Below, one piece after another: positions 13,727 to 24,900 of a stretch of 64,000 nt of DNA (the stretch's first letter is position 1; every line of letters starts with the position of its first letter). Source of the stretch: Pseudomonadota bacterium (GTDB taxonomy: Bacteria > Pseudomonadota > Alphaproteobacteria > Rhodospirillales > Magnetospirillaceae); assembly GCA_021848545.1 (NCBI GenBank), contig JAJZUL010000002.1, forward strand, positions 1 through 64,000. The letters run 5' to 3'. Both the position numbers and the translations under genes were made by a program. The notes under the pieces are model-generated. The model was not told the origin of the DNA, did not search any database, and saw nothing but the letters and a program-made list of their open reading frames with translations.

Positions 13727-14686
13727 TTAGCTTTGCCCAACAGGGCGATCATGCCCCGGTAACGGGCCGGCGTCATCAGGACAATGGGATGGGGGTGGCC
13801 CGGCACCGAGAAAGGCGGCGGTGGGATCGTGGGCGGCATGGCGCGCGGCGGCCGCGTCCCGCGATCCCACCGCATAGCAATAGACGCAGCCATGGGGACA
13901 GGTGTCGTAGGCGCCGATATCGCGGCTTTCGTGGCAGCGGCAATCGGGGCGGTTGCCTTTGATCCGGGCGGCGATGATCCGCGCCATCCCCCAATCGGCC
14001 GCCACCCGCTCCAGTCGCCCGGCATCGACGCAGGCCGCCGGCCGGGTGCTTGGGCCCACCAGATCGGCCTGGGAACACAGGGTCAACGCCATGCCCCGCT
14101 CGCCGGCCAGAACCCCCAGACGGCCGGCCAGGGCGCGCTTTTCGCCGGCCGGCGGGTCCCACCACGAAAAATCGTGGGTGGCGGCGGCGGCATCGAGATT
14201 GCGGACGGTCTTGCGATAGGGATTGGCGAAGCTGATCACCGCCTCGTCCACCAGTCCGGCCAGCCCGTCGGCCAGACGGGCGAAGGTATCCGCCAGATGG
14301 TCGGGCGGAGTCAGCGAGGTGAAAAGGATGGGATCGAACCGCCAGACCACCGTATGCGGGCCGTATTCCCCGGCCAGCCGGCGGATGGTTTCAACCGCCT
14401 GGGTCGGGCCGGTCACCGAGCGCTCCAAGGCCCGCGGCAGGCCGGTGACGGTATATTGAACGACGAAGGGCAGACCCGCCGCCCGCACCTCGGCCAGCAT
14501 CGGCAGAAAGGGCTGGGCATTGCGGGTCCAGAAGACGAAGCCGTCATTGCCATCCCGTAACGGCACGGTGGCCGGCGGCCCGCCGTAAGGGTTGGCGACC
14601 CGGGCGAAGCCTTCGCGGAAGCGCCGGGCGAACCATTGGCCGTAAAAGGCGGGGATGTCGGTGCGGTAGCTGGCGGAAACGATCAT
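13727..14686 (-). CDS. DUF1848 Cys-rich protein
   Basis: A 319-residue DUF1848 protein. The family start ISASYRTDIPAFYG-like (here IVSASYRTDIPAFYGQWF) fixes the ATG at 14686. The middle carries VFWTRNAQPF and a TVVWRFDPILFT stretch. Near the end is the cysteine cluster CRCHESRDIGAYDTC-PHG-CVYCYA, which suggests metal or iron-sulfur binding; GCVYCYA recalls radical-SAM-like proteins. The biochemical function is not known. After about residue 290 the frame loses coding character while the neighbouring frame gains it and ends on the nth start codon, so the C-terminus may be affected by a frameshift. Confidence 0.82.
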   Translation of the reverse strand: MIVSASYRTDIPAFYGQWFARRFREGFARVANPYGGPPATVPLRDGNDGFVFWTRNAQPFLPMLAEVRAAGLPFVVQYTVTGLPRALERSVTGPTQAVETIRRLAGEYGPHTVVWRFDPILFTSLTPPDHLADTFARLADGLAGLVDEAVISFANPYRKTVRNLDAAAATHDFSWWDPPAGEKRALAGRLGVLAGERGMALTLCSQADLVGPSTRPAACVDAGRLERVAADWGMARIIAARIKGNRPDCRCHESRDIGAYDTCPHGCVYCYAVGSRDAAAARHAAHDPTAAFLGAGPPPSHCPDDAGPLPGHDRPVGQS

Positions 14687-14730
14687 GGGGCCATCATAGA
14701 AAACTGCGGGCATCGGCGTCCGCCCCGCTG

Positions 14731-14758
14731 TTGCGCGTCTTCGGACACTCCCTATATA
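14731..14758 (+). promoter_or_regulatory. Heat-shock (sigma-32-type) promoter of dnaK
   Basis: TTGCGC at 14731-14736 and CCCTATATA at 14750-14758 are separated by 16 bp before the TATATA core. CCYTAT-type -10 boxes are typical of alphaproteobacterial RpoH promoters. It lies about 105 bp before dnaK. No CIRCE operator (TTAGCACTC inverted repeat) is present. Confidence 0.55.
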
Positions 14759-14863
14759 ACGCCGGTGTGACGGGATACCGTCGCGCCGGATCGAGACATC
14801 AGGGGGTCCCGGGGCGGCTGCTCCACCGAGGGCCGCTGGACCCGCCCAAACCAAGAGGACGAC

Positions 14864-16768
<1,905 letters not shown>

Positions 16769-16799
16769 GGGCTCCGTCATCGAAGCCCGTATGGTAAAC

Positions 16800-16828
16800 C
16801 CGCCCCGGACCCGTGGGTTCCGGGGCGG
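16800..16828 (+). terminator. Hairpin in the dnaK-dnaJ gap
   Basis: The perfect 10-bp arms CCGCCCCGGA (16800-16809) and TCCGGGGCGG (16819-16828) flank a 9-base loop. No T-run follows. It is more likely an attenuator or RNA-processing/stability structure that lowers dnaJ relative to dnaK than a full stop. Confidence 0.5.
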
Positions 16829-16890
16829 CGCCATGTCAGTGCCAATGCGCTGTGGTTTAACGATGAACCGATGTCTGTGAACGGGGCGGC

Positions 16891-18039
16891 ATGAGCAAGC
16901 GTGACTATTACGAGGTTCTGGGGATGCCGAAAACGGCGTCGGCCGAGGACCTGAAAAAGGCCTACCGCAAGCTGGCCATGCAATATCACCCGGACCGCAA
17001 TCCCGACGATCCGTCCGCCGCCGAAAACTTCAAGGAACTCAACGAAGCCTACGACGTTCTCAAGGACGAGCAGAAGCGGGCCGCCTATGACCGTTTCGGC
17101 CACGCCGCCTTTGACGGCCGCGCCGGCGCCGGCGCCGGCGGTTTCGATTTCCATTTCGGCCAGGGGGGCGCCGGCGGATTCTCCGACCTGTTCGAGGAGA
17201 TGTTCGGCGAATTCATGGGCGGTCGCCGCGGTCCCGCGTCGGGCCAGGGCGCCGACCTGCGCTTCAATGTCGAAATCAGCCTGGAAGACGCCTTTCGCGG
17301 CAAGACTCAGACCGTCACCGTGCCGACCTCGGCCGCGTGCGAATCCTGCAACGGCACCGGCAGCGCCGGCGGCGGCCAGCCCGTCACCTGTTCCACCTGC
17401 CGCGGCGCCGGAAAGGTCCGCGCCCAGCAGGGATTCTTCACCATCGAACGCACCTGCCCCACCTGCCAAGGCATGGGCCGCGTGATCAAGGACCCCTGCA
17501 AATCCTGCGGCGGGTCGGGCCGGGTTCACAAGGACAAGACCCTGCAGGTCAACATCCCCGCCGGGGTCGAGGACGGCACCCGCATCCGTCTGGCCGGCGA
17601 AGGAGAGGCCGGCATGCGCGGCGCCCCGGCCGGCGATCTGTACATCTTTCTGACGGTGGCGCCCCACCGCCTGTTCCAGCGCGACGGCGCCAACATCTTT
17701 TGCCGGGTGCCGATCCCCATGACCACGGCGACCCTGGGGGGCACCATCGAGGTTCCCACCATCGACGGCACCCGCGCCAAGGTCAACATTCCCGCCGGCA
17801 CCCAGACCGGCAACCAGTTCCGCCTGCGCGCCAAGGGCATGAGCGTCCTGCGCAGCCCGGCCCGGGGCGACATGTTCATCCAGGCCACGGTCGAAACCCC
17901 GGTCCGTCTGACCAAGCGCCAGATCGAATTGCTGAAGGAATTCGAGGCCGAGGGCGAGGGCGAACCCAGCCGCCATTCCCCCGAATCCCACGGCTTTTTC
18001 GCCAAGGTCAAGGAATTGTGGCAGGATTTGACCGAGTAG
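16891..18039 (+). CDS. dnaJ: Hsp40 co-chaperone DnaJ
   Basis: A 382-residue type I DnaJ. The J domain (residues 1-70) has YHPDRNPDD with the HPD motif that stimulates DnaK ATPase. A Gly/Phe-rich region follows at about 75-110. The zinc domain has four CXXCXGXG repeats: [24 protein letters not shown] and CKSCGGSG. The C-terminal peptide-binding domains follow. A GGGGCGG-like site lies before the ATG. The gene is probably driven from the dnaK promoter through the intergenic hairpin. Confidence 0.98.
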   Translation: MSKRDYYEVLGMPKTASAEDLKKAYRKLAMQYHPDRNPDDPSAAENFKELNEAYDVLKDEQKRAAYDRFGHAAFDGRAGAGAGGFDFHFGQGGAGGFSDLFEEMFGEFMGGRRGPASGQGADLRFNVEISLEDAFRGKTQTVTVPTSAACESCNGTGSAGGGQPVTCSTCRGAGKVRAQQGFFTIERTCPTCQGMGRVIKDPCKSCGGSGRVHKDKTLQVNIPAGVEDGTRIRLAGEGEAGMRGAPAGDLYIFLTVAPHRLFQRDGANIFCRVPIPMTTATLGGTIEVPTIDGTRAKVNIPAGTQTGNQFRLRAKGMSVLRSPARGDMFIQATVETPVRLTKRQIELLKEFEAEGEGEPSRHSPESHGFFAKVKELWQDLTE

Positions 18040-18055
18040 GGACTGGCAGGAGAGC

Positions 18056-18856
18056 ATGATGAAGATCGGGATCGTCGGCTGCGCCGGCCGTATGGGGCGC
18101 ATGCTGGTCGGCGCCGTGCTGGATACGGACGGCGTCGATCTCGCCGGCGCCACCGAACGGGCCGGCTCGGACGCGGTCGGACGCGATGTCGGCGAATTTC
18201 TGGGCCGGCGGCAAACGGGCCGCGTGATCGATACCGATACCCTGCGCCTGTTCGAGGTATCGGATGCGGTGATTGATTTCACCACGCCCGCGGCCAGCGT
18301 CGAGCACGCCGGTTTCGCCGCCGAAGCCCGCACCGCGTTGGTGCTGGGAACCACCGGCCTGTCGCCGGAGGACGAGGCCGCGATACGCGATGCGGCGGCG
18401 CGCACCGCCATCGTCTGCGCCCCCAATTTCTCGGTCGGCGTCAATCTGCTGATGTTGCTGGCCGAGCAGGCCGCCGCGGTTCTGGACGACAGTTACGATA
18501 TCGAAATCGTCGAGATGCACCACCGCCACAAGGTGGATTCCCCATCGGGGACGGCCTTGGGCCTGGGCCGCGCTTGCGCCCGCGGACGCAAGGTGGCCCT
18601 GGACGAAGTCTGGTGCAAGGCGCGCGACGGCCAGGTGGGCGCGCGGCCCCGCGGCGAAATCGGTTTCGCCACCCTGCGCGGCGGCGACGTGGTCGGCGAT
18701 CACACCATCGTCTTTGCCGGCGACGGCGAACGGATCGAACTCAGCCACCGCGCCTCCAGCCGGGCGGTATTCGCGAGCGGCGCCGTCCGGGCCGCGCGCT
18801 GGGCCGCCGGACGGCCGCCGGGCATGTATTCCATGCGCGACGTTCTGGGGATGTAG
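18056..18856 (+). CDS. dapB: 4-hydroxy-tetrahydrodipicolinate reductase
   Basis: A 266-residue DapB, the NAD(P)H-dependent reductase in the lysine/diaminopimelate pathway. The nucleotide loop GIVGCAGRMGRM is at residue 5. The catalytic and substrate segment EMHHRHKVDSPSGTAL lies near residue 153, with the His pair and the Lys/Ser-Gly-Thr contacts intact. Two ATG codons in a row (18056, 18059) follow CAGGAG; the second has the better spacing. It starts 16 bp after dnaJ, so it can ride on the heat-shock transcript. Confidence 0.96.
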   Translation: MMKIGIVGCAGRMGRMLVGAVLDTDGVDLAGATERAGSDAVGRDVGEFLGRRQTGRVIDTDTLRLFEVSDAVIDFTTPAASVEHAGFAAEARTALVLGTTGLSPEDEAAIRDAAARTAIVCAPNFSVGVNLLMLLAEQAAAVLDDSYDIEIVEMHHRHKVDSPSGTALGLGRACARGRKVALDEVWCKARDGQVGARPRGEIGFATLRGGDVVGDHTIVFAGDGERIELSHRASSRAVFASGAVRAARWAAGRPPGMYSMRDVLGM

Positions 18857-18875
18857 TTCGCGGACAAGCGGAAAA

Positions 18876-18893
18876 CGGGGGCCGAAGCCCCCG
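18876..18893 (-). terminator. Intrinsic terminator of grpE
   Basis: Read on the minus strand, a 7-bp GC stem closes a UUCG tetraloop and is followed by GTTTTCC. It lies between convergent dapB and grpE, so it probably also stops dapB transcription. Confidence 0.75.
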
Positions 18894-18904
18894 TGCCGCT
18901 CAAA

Positions 18905-19495
18905 TCACGCCGACGTATCCACCTGCTCGCCGGGAGGCACCTTGGGGCCGCCCTTGGAAACCGCCACCATGGCCGGGCGCAGCAGACGGTCGTGGATGGT
19001 GTAGCCACGCTGCATCACCATCACCACGGTGCCCTCCGGTTGGGTGATATCTTCCATTTCCATCATCGCCTGATGAAAATTGGGATCGAAGCGGCAACCG
19101 TCGGCCTCCACCAGTTTGATCCCATAGCGTTCGAGCGTGGTCATCATCTCGCGTTCCGTCATCTCGACGCCGACGGTCAGCGAACCGACGGCCTCGTCGC
19201 TGTCGCGGGACGCCTCCGGGACCGCATCCAGAGCCCGGCGCAGATTGTCGGCCACGGTCAGTATGTCCTTGGCGAACTGGGCCACGGCGTAGCGGCCGCG
19301 ATCCTCGGCCTGCTGCTCCAGCCGGCGGCGGACGTTTTCCACCTCGGCCTTGGCGTAAAGCAGGTCGTTTTTCAACCGCGCCACCTCGGCCTCCAGAGCG
19401 GCCGCCCGGTCGGCGGGCGCCTCGTCGGCGGCCGGCTGCGAAGGCAGCGCGGTGTCCTCGGCGGGAGCGGCGTCGTTGTGGGGGTCTTGGGTCAT
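18905..19495 (-). CDS. grpE: Nucleotide exchange factor GrpE
   Basis: A 196-residue GrpE that releases ADP from DnaK. An acidic, disordered N-terminus (residues 1-35) is followed by a long helix/coiled coil (VARLKNDLLYAKAEVENVRRRLE). The C-terminal beta domain holds the family signature, here DPNFHQAMMEMEDITQPEGTVVMVMQRGY. The gene is downstream of hrcA on the same strand but separated by a terminator-like hairpin, and lies convergent to dnaKJ-dapB. I see no strong promoter motif in the 52 bp after the hairpin. Confidence 0.97.
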   Translation of the reverse strand: MTQDPHNDAAPAEDTALPSQPAADEAPADRAAALEAEVARLKNDLLYAKAEVENVRRRLEQQAEDRGRYAVAQFAKDILTVADNLRRALDAVPEASRDSDEAVGSLTVGVEMTEREMMTTLERYGIKLVEADGCRFDPNFHQAMMEMEDITQPEGTVVMVMQRGYTIHDRLLRPAMVAVSKGGPKVPPGEQVDTSA

Positions 19496-19547
19496 CGCTT
19501 CCTTCTCGGGTTAAGGGGTCAGAGCTTGTCAATCAATCGAACTTGCA

Positions 19548-19610
19548 AAAGAACGCCCATTGGAAACATTGGCGTTTTTCCGTCGATTTCACGCCGGATG
19601 GGCATTCTTT
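19548..19610 (-). terminator. Terminator-like hairpin between hrcA and grpE
   Basis: The arms AAAGAACGCCCAT (19548-19560) and ATGGGCATTCTTT (19598-19610) pair over 13 positions, including one G-U wobble. An inner 5-bp stem sits at 19571-19575/19591-19595. On the minus strand the arm ends in TTCTTTTGC. It lies 10 bp after the hrcA stop. Confidence 0.5.
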
Positions 19611-19619
19611 CACAAACTC

Positions 19620-20675
19620 TCAGCCGATCAGACGGCCGATTACCTTGGCGGTGTAATCCACCATGGGAATGATACGCGCGTAATTGAGCCGCGTGGGTCC
19701 GATCACGCCGATGGCGCCGACGATTTGTTCCCGCGAATCGCGATAAGGCGAAACGATCATGGAACATCCGGTGACGCCGAACAGCTCGTTTTCCGCGCCG
19801 ATGAAGATCTGCACGCCCTCGGCGCCGGCGGTCAGATCGAGCAGGCGCAGGAATTGTTGGCTGGTTTCCAGGGCATCGAACAGGGAACGGATGCGTTCCA
19901 GGTCTTCCAGAACGGTGACGTCTTCCAGCAGGTGCGACGTGCCGCGCACGATCAGCGCCGATCCATCATCGCCGCCGGCCCAGGTCGCCAATCCGGCCTC
20001 GACCACGGCCTTGGTCAGAGCGTCGAGGCGGGTGCGCTGATCCTCGAGCTCGGCGGTCACCTCTTCGCGCAGGGTGTCGAGGGCGCGACCGCGCAAACGG
20101 GCGTTCAGGTAATTGGAGGCCTCCACCAGGGCCTGATCGCCGACGCCATCGGGCAGATCGAGGATGCGGTTTTCCACCAATCCGTCCTCGGTCACCAGCA
20201 CCACCAAGGCGCGGCCCAGGCCCAGCGAGACGAATTCCATATGTTTGAGCGAACGCTGCACCTTGGGCGCGGCGACGATGCCGGCGCACCGCGACAGGCC
20301 GGACAGGGTGCCGATCGCCTCGGACAGCATCTGCTCCATGCTTTTTCCGGCGGTCCGGCACAGGACATCGATGCGTTCGCGCTCCTCTTCCGCCAAACCG
20401 CCCAATTCCAGCAGACCGTTGACGAACAGGCGCATGCCCGCCTGGGTGGGCAGGCGACCGGCCGAGGTATGGGGCGCGTACAACAACCCGGCATCCTCGA
20501 GATCGGCCATGACGGTGCGGATGGTCGCCGGCGACAGCGAGGTGATCAGCCGGCGCGACAACGTGCGCGAGCCGATGGGCTCGCCGGTTTCGACATAAGC
20601 CTCGACGATATGACGGAAAATCTCCCGCGAGCGTTCATTCAGTTCGCCGACCATCGGCGTTCTGCCGCGCTGCAT
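19620..20675 (-). CDS. hrcA: Heat-inducible transcription repressor HrcA
   Basis: A 351-residue HrcA, the repressor that binds CIRCE operators upstream of groESL-type operons. The N-terminal winged helix (ELNERSREIFRHIVEAYVETGEPIGSRTLSRR) and SPATIRTVMADLEDAGLL are typical, followed by the GAF-like dimer domain. I choose the ATG at 20675 because AGGGA lies six bases upstream; a longer form from 20714 and a shorter one from 20654 are possible. No CIRCE site is visible in this window, so its targets lie elsewhere. A 6-bp hairpin (20703-20718) lies in its leader. Confidence 0.95.
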   Translation of the reverse strand: MQRGRTPMVGELNERSREIFRHIVEAYVETGEPIGSRTLSRRLITSLSPATIRTVMADLEDAGLLYAPHTSAGRLPTQAGMRLFVNGLLELGGLAEEERERIDVLCRTAGKSMEQMLSEAIGTLSGLSRCAGIVAAPKVQRSLKHMEFVSLGLGRALVVLVTEDGLVENRILDLPDGVGDQALVEASNYLNARLRGRALDTLREEVTAELEDQRTRLDALTKAVVEAGLATWAGGDDGSALIVRGTSHLLEDVTVLEDLERIRSLFDALETSQQFLRLLDLTAGAEGVQIFIGAENELFGVTGCSMIVSPYRDSREQIVGAIGVIGPTRLNYARIIPMVDYTAKVIGRLIG

Positions 20676-20795
20676 ACCGTTTCCCTGCCTGCCGATCCAA
20701 GAAAGCCGGACCAATCCGGCCTCATTTCAAGTTACCAGATGCGATGAGGTCGGAATCTAGTGAGGGTATGGGACCTCGTCAACGTGGGCCGGTAC

Positions 20796-20890
20796 GCAGG
20801 GGGATCGGGTTCACCCGATCCCCCTGCATTATATATATTTCCCTCAGCCGGGCGGGCGCGTCCGCGCCCTGGGCTATCCTCGCTTGCGCT
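20796..20890 (-). repeat. Dispersed palindromic repeat, copy 2
   Basis: An inverted copy of the repeat at 1-103. A perfect 15-bp stem with TC centre spans 20796-20827, and a 7-bp stem spans 20854-20860/20863-20869. On the minus strand the AT-rich link between the stems reads TATATATAATG, which includes a TATAAT. It fills part of the 326-bp hrcA-rph gap; the rest (20891-21001) shows nothing I can name. It lies upstream of, and in the same direction as, hrcA. Confidence 0.8.
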
Positions 20891-21001
20891 GCGGCGGCCT
20901 CAACGGCCTAGTCGCTCCGCTCCAAGGGGACGAGCGCCTGGACGGCGGCGGGTGGGTAGGATACGGTGCCGCCTTTCCCAATTCCTGTCCGAGGCTTCGC
21001 C

Positions 21002-21718
21002 ATGAGACCGTCCGGCCGCGCGCCCGACCAGCTCCGCACCGTCACCCTTGAACCCGGCTTCGCCAAATATGCCGAAGGCTCGTGCCTGGCCAAATTCGGC
21101 GATACCCATGTGCTGTGCACCGCCTCGATCGAAGAGAAGGTTCCGCCGTTTCTGCGCAATACCGGCCGCGGCTGGGTCACCGCCGAATACGGGATGCTGC
21201 CCCGCTCGACCCATGATCGCACCGATCGCGAGGCGGCCAAGGGCAAGCAATCGGGCCGCACCCAGGAAATCCAGCGGCTGATCGGCCGCTCGCTGCGCTC
21301 GGTGACCGATCTGACCGCCATGGGCGAACGGCAGATCAAGATCGATTGCGACGTGCTGCAGGCCGATGGCGGCACCCGCACCGCCTCGATCACCGGCGGC
21401 TATGTGGCGCTGCATCTGGCGTTCAAGAAACTGGTGACCCAGGGATTGCTGAAGGCGGTCCCGCTGACCGATCAGGTGGCGGCCGTGTCCTGCGGCCTGT
21501 ATCAGGAAACGGCGGTGCTCGATCTGGATTATGCCGAGGATTCCTCGGCCCAGGCCGATTCCAATTTCGTCCTGACCGCCACCGGCGGCATCGTCGAAAT
21601 CCAGGGCACCGCCGAGGAGCGCCCCTTCAGCCGCGACCAGTTCGAGCAGCTTTTGCGTCTGGCGGAAAAGGGCGTGACCGAACTGGCCGAAATCCAGCGC
21701 AAGGCCGTGGCCGGATGA
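21002..21718 (+). CDS. rph: RNase PH
   Basis: A 238-residue phosphorolytic exoribonuclease that trims tRNA 3' ends. It shows the family start [19 protein letters not shown], the conserved [15 protein letters not shown] near residue 62, and [16 protein letters not shown] near residue 86. It also has the phosphate and catalytic segment [20 protein letters not shown]. The full family length is reached from the ATG at 21002; a 12-codon upstream extension is not conserved. The stop overlaps the rdgB start (ATGA). Confidence 0.97.
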   Translation: MRPSGRAPDQLRTVTLEPGFAKYAEGSCLAKFGDTHVLCTASIEEKVPPFLRNTGRGWVTAEYGMLPRSTHDRTDREAAKGKQSGRTQEIQRLIGRSLRSVTDLTAMGERQIKIDCDVLQADGGTRTASITGGYVALHLAFKKLVTQGLLKAVPLTDQVAAVSCGLYQETAVLDLDYAEDSSAQADSNFVLTATGGIVEIQGTAEERPFSRDQFEQLLRLAEKGVTELAEIQRKAVAG

Positions 21719-22335
21719 AACCCGGTCCCATCCTTTCCCCCGGCACCCGGCTGGTGATCGCCAGCCATAATGCCGGCAAGGTCCGGGAAATCGGCGACCT
21801 GCTGGCGCCGTTCGGCATCGACGTGGTTTCGGCCGGAACCCTGGGGCTGGCGGAACCCGAGGAGACCGGCGCCACCTTCGCCGCCAATGCCGAGCTGAAG
21901 GCCCGCGCCGCCTGCGACGCGTCGGGCCTGCCGGCGCTGGCCGACGATTCCGGTCTGGCGGTCGATGTTCTGGGCGGCGATCCCGGCATCTATTCGGCGC
22001 GCTGGGCGGGACCGGACCGCGATTTCGCCCTGGCCATGGACAAGGTGCATCAGGCGATGGGCCGGGCCGGCGGCGGCGACACCAACGCCCGTTTCGTCTG
22101 CGCCCTGGCCCTGGCCCGGCCCGATGGGGCCTGCGACATTTTCGAAGGCACGGTCGAAGGCGATATCGTCTGGCCGCCCCGGGGCGACAAGGGATTCGGT
22201 TACGATCCCATTTTCCGTCCCAAGGGCCGCACCATCACCTTCGCCGAGATGGAGCCCCAGGCAAAACACGCCATCAGCCACCGCGCCGACGCCTTCGCCA
22301 AGCTGGTGGCGGCCTGTTCCGGCAAGGCGCGATGA
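21715..22335 (+). CDS. rdgB: dITP/XTP pyrophosphatase
   Basis: A 206-residue Ham1/RdgB protein that hydrolyses non-canonical purine triphosphates (dITP, XTP) and so keeps them out of DNA. Visible motifs are the family start [26 protein letters not shown], the catalytic [25 protein letters not shown] split over residues 78-101, and GFGYDPIF near residue 160. It overlaps rph upstream and hemW downstream by ATGA junctions, so the three genes are translationally coupled. Confidence 0.97.
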   Translation: MKPGPILSPGTRLVIASHNAGKVREIGDLLAPFGIDVVSAGTLGLAEPEETGATFAANAELKARAACDASGLPALADDSGLAVDVLGGDPGIYSARWAGPDRDFALAMDKVHQAMGRAGGGDTNARFVCALALARPDGACDIFEGTVEGDIVWPPRGDKGFGYDPIFRPKGRTITFAEMEPQAKHAISHRADAFAKLVAACSGKAR

Positions 22336-23474
22336 ATCCGGGCTTCGGCATTTACGTCCATTGGCCGTTCTGCCTGTCCAAATGTCCCTATTGCGATTTC
22401 AACAGCCATGTCGCCGGCACCATCGACGCGGATCGTTGGCGCCGCGCCCTGGTGGCCGAGCTGGGCTGGTTCGCCGCGCGGACCAGCGGGCGGACGGTGA
22501 CCAGCGTATTTTTCGGCGGGGGCACCCCGTCTTTGATGCCGCCGGTTATCGTCGCCGCCCTTCTGGATGAAATCGCCGGCCGCTGGCCCCTGGCCGGGAA
22601 TCTGGAGGTAACGCTGGAGGCCAATCCCTCCTCGGTCGAGGCCGATCGCTTCCAAAGCCTGCGCGCCGCCGGCATCAACCGGCTGTCTTTAGGAATTCAG
22701 GCCCTGGAGGATGGGGCGCTGCGCTTTCTCGGCCGCCGTCACGATCTGGGCGAGGCCTTGGCCGCCCTCGATCTGGCCGGCCGCACCTTTCCGCGGACCT
22801 CGTTCGATCTGATCTATGCCCGCCCCGGCCAGACGCCCCAATCCTGGCGGGCGGAACTGGAACGCGCTTTGACCCTGGCCGGCGAGCATCTGTCCCTGTA
22901 CCAATTGACCATCGAGCCGGGCACCGCCTTCGCCCCGGCCCATGCGCGGGGCGATTTCATCCTGCCCGACGAGGATGCGGCGGCCGAGATGTTCGAGATC
23001 ACCGCCGAAGTCACCGCGGCCGCCGGCCTGCCCGCCTATGAAATCAGCAATCACGCCCGGCCCGGCGCCGCCTGCCGCCATAATCTGACCTATTGGCGGG
23101 GGGGCGATTACCTGGGCATCGGCCCGGGCGCCCATGGCCGCCTGGGAGCGGAACGGATCAGGCAGCACCGCGCGCCCGAATCCTGGCTGACGATGGCCGA
23201 AAAGGACGGCCACGGCACCCGCGCCCGCGAATCCTTGAGCGGCGAGGATCGCGCCCGCGAACTGGTGATGACCGGATTGCGTCTGAGCGAGGGGATCGAC
23301 ACCGAAACGTTCGTCGAATCCTGCGGCCGGACACCTGATTCGGTCATCGACCCGGCCGGTCTGGCCCGGATGGTCGAAGGCGGTTTCGTCGAAAGCGGAC
23401 CGGACCGGCTGCGGGCCACGAAACGCGGCCGCGCCCTGCTCAATTCGGTGATTGCGACCCTGCTTGCGGATTAA
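22332..23474 (+). CDS. hemW: Heme chaperone HemW (radical SAM)
   Basis: A 380-residue HemW, formerly called an oxygen-independent coproporphyrinogen oxidase homologue. The N-terminus [16 protein letters not shown] has the CX3CX2C radical-SAM cysteines. [10 protein letters not shown] and LTLEANPSS-type motifs ([13 protein letters not shown]) follow. The HemW-specific YHNxxYW-like segment appears as [22 protein letters not shown]. HemN-specific N-terminal features are absent. Its 3' end overlaps the convergent lipoprotein gene by 35 bp. Confidence 0.93.
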   Translation: MNPGFGIYVHWPFCLSKCPYCDFNSHVAGTIDADRWRRALVAELGWFAARTSGRTVTSVFFGGGTPSLMPPVIVAALLDEIAGRWPLAGNLEVTLEANPSSVEADRFQSLRAAGINRLSLGIQALEDGALRFLGRRHDLGEALAALDLAGRTFPRTSFDLIYARPGQTPQSWRAELERALTLAGEHLSLYQLTIEPGTAFAPAHARGDFILPDEDAAAEMFEITAEVTAAAGLPAYEISNHARPGAACRHNLTYWRGGDYLGIGPGAHGRLGAERIRQHRAPESWLTMAEKDGHGTRARESLSGEDRARELVMTGLRLSEGIDTETFVESCGRTPDSVIDPAGLARMVEGGFVESGPDRLRATKRGRALLNSVIATLLAD

Positions 23475-24900
23475 AGCCGGACGGCGCGGGAGACTGATCG
23501 ACCGCCGGCGTGGCAGCGGCGGGCGGCGCCGGAAAGGACGTAAGCGCGGGACTGACCGTCGTCGACCCGTTCTGACCCACCTGCCGCACCGCCAGACCGC
23601 GCTGGCAGATCCCGTTGGGCAACAGGCGGAAGATGCCGTCCACCCCGGCGAAGCCGTCCGGATTGGTCAAAGCCGATTGCGGGTAATCGCCCTCGCCCTC
23701 ACGGGCCAGCACCGCGGCCAGGGCGGTGGCGTCATAGGCGTTGCCGGCAAAAGCCGCCAAGCCGGCAGGCAACGGCCCGAACGCCTTGGCGTAGCGGGCG
23801 GCGAACGCGCCGGGGCCGGTTTTGGGCAGGGCCGGATACCACGCGCCCTGCAACGCCGGCTCGTCGGACAGATTGGCGCCGTCCCAGCGCATGGTTCCCA
23901 GGAAACGGACCGATCCCGGCACGATCCCGTAATAGGAAACGAGCGAGGCGATGGTTTTCAGCCTTATGCCGTCATCGGGCAACAGAACCGCGTCATAGGG
24001 CAGCTTGATGGCGCTGGTATCCACCTTCTCGGGCGTGCCGCCGCGCGCGTAGTAATCGGTGAAGGTCCTGGCCGCCCCGGCGAAATCCTTCGCGGTGGGA
24101 TCGTAGAACTGGGCGCGGGTCACTTGCGCGCCATCGGCCGTCACCACCGAAGTCAGGGCGCTGGCCATGGCATGGCCATATTCATCGTCGGGCGCCAGAA
24201 TGGCGAAGCGCTGGCGGTGGTCTTTGGTTATGGCCAGCGACACTTCGCGCTGAATCTGGGCTTCGGGCAGGAATCCCAGGGAATAGACGCCATTGCCCAG
24301 AACCGACCGGTTGGTGGTGAAGGCGACCACCGGAATCGAATGGCCGGCGACCACCTGGGCCACCGCCGCCACCGACGTCGAGAAGAGCGGCCCCAGAATG
24401 ATGTTCGCCTTGTCGTCGACCGCCTGCTGGGCGGCGGCGGCGGCGCCCGCGGCGGTCCCCTTGGTGTCGATGGGCAGCAGATTGAATTTCGGCCCCGCCA
24501 CTTCGAACACCGCCAATTGGGCGGCGTTGGACAGAATCTTGCCCAGGGCGGCGTCAGGCCCGCTTAATGGGACCAGCAGCGCGGCGCGGGCGCCGAAATG
24601 CGTCGGCGCGGCCGCGGCCGGGGCCGCCGTGGCGGGAACGGCGGTGGTCGGCGCGGCGGGACCCATGACCCCGGACGCCGGCGGCGTCGATCGCGGCAGG
24701 ACCTGGGATTGCACCTGGGCCAGCGGCGCGGCGGAGGGCGGCGGCGGCTGTCCGGCCGAGAGCGGCTGAAGCGGCGCCTCCGGCGATGGCTTGGTGACTT
24801 CGATCTGGGATGATAAGGGTGTCTGTTGACACCCACTTATCATCAGCAGGGCCAAAAGCCATGGCAGGGCCGCAACACGGGCAGGCGACCGCAAACGCAC
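23440..24900 (-). CDS. LpoA-like lipoprotein (penicillin-binding protein activator)
   Basis: A 486-residue predicted outer-membrane lipoprotein. Signal and lipobox: LPWLLALLMISGC, with the Cys at about residue 24. A Pro/Ala-rich low-complexity linker spans about residues 25-105. A periplasmic-binding-protein type I domain follows (ARAALLVPLSGPDAALGKILSNAAQLAVF...), ending by about residue 455, with a Pro-rich tail. This matches the C-terminal domain of LpoA, which activates PBP1A; the TPR N-terminal domain of enterobacterial LpoA is missing. Neighbouring rsmI and yraN support orthology to yraM by context. Confidence 0.82.
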   Translation of the reverse strand: MRLRSPARVAALPWLLALLMISGCQQTPLSSQIEVTKPSPEAPLQPLSAGQPPPPSAAPLAQVQSQVLPRSTPPASGVMGPAAPTTAVPATAAPAAAAPTHFGARAALLVPLSGPDAALGKILSNAAQLAVFEVAGPKFNLLPIDTKGTAAGAAAAAQQAVDDKANIILGPLFSTSVAAVAQVVAGHSIPVVAFTTNRSVLGNGVYSLGFLPEAQIQREVSLAITKDHRQRFAILAPDDEYGHAMASALTSVVTADGAQVTRAQFYDPTAKDFAGAARTFTDYYARGGTPEKVDTSAIKLPYDAVLLPDDGIRLKTIASLVSYYGIVPGSVRFLGTMRWDGANLSDEPALQGAWYPALPKTGPGAFAARYAKAFGPLPAGLAAFAGNAYDATALAAVLAREGEGDYPQSALTNPDGFAGVDGIFRLLPNGICQRGLAVRQVGQNGSTTVSPALTSFPAPPAAATPAVDQSPAPSGFNPQAGSQSPN

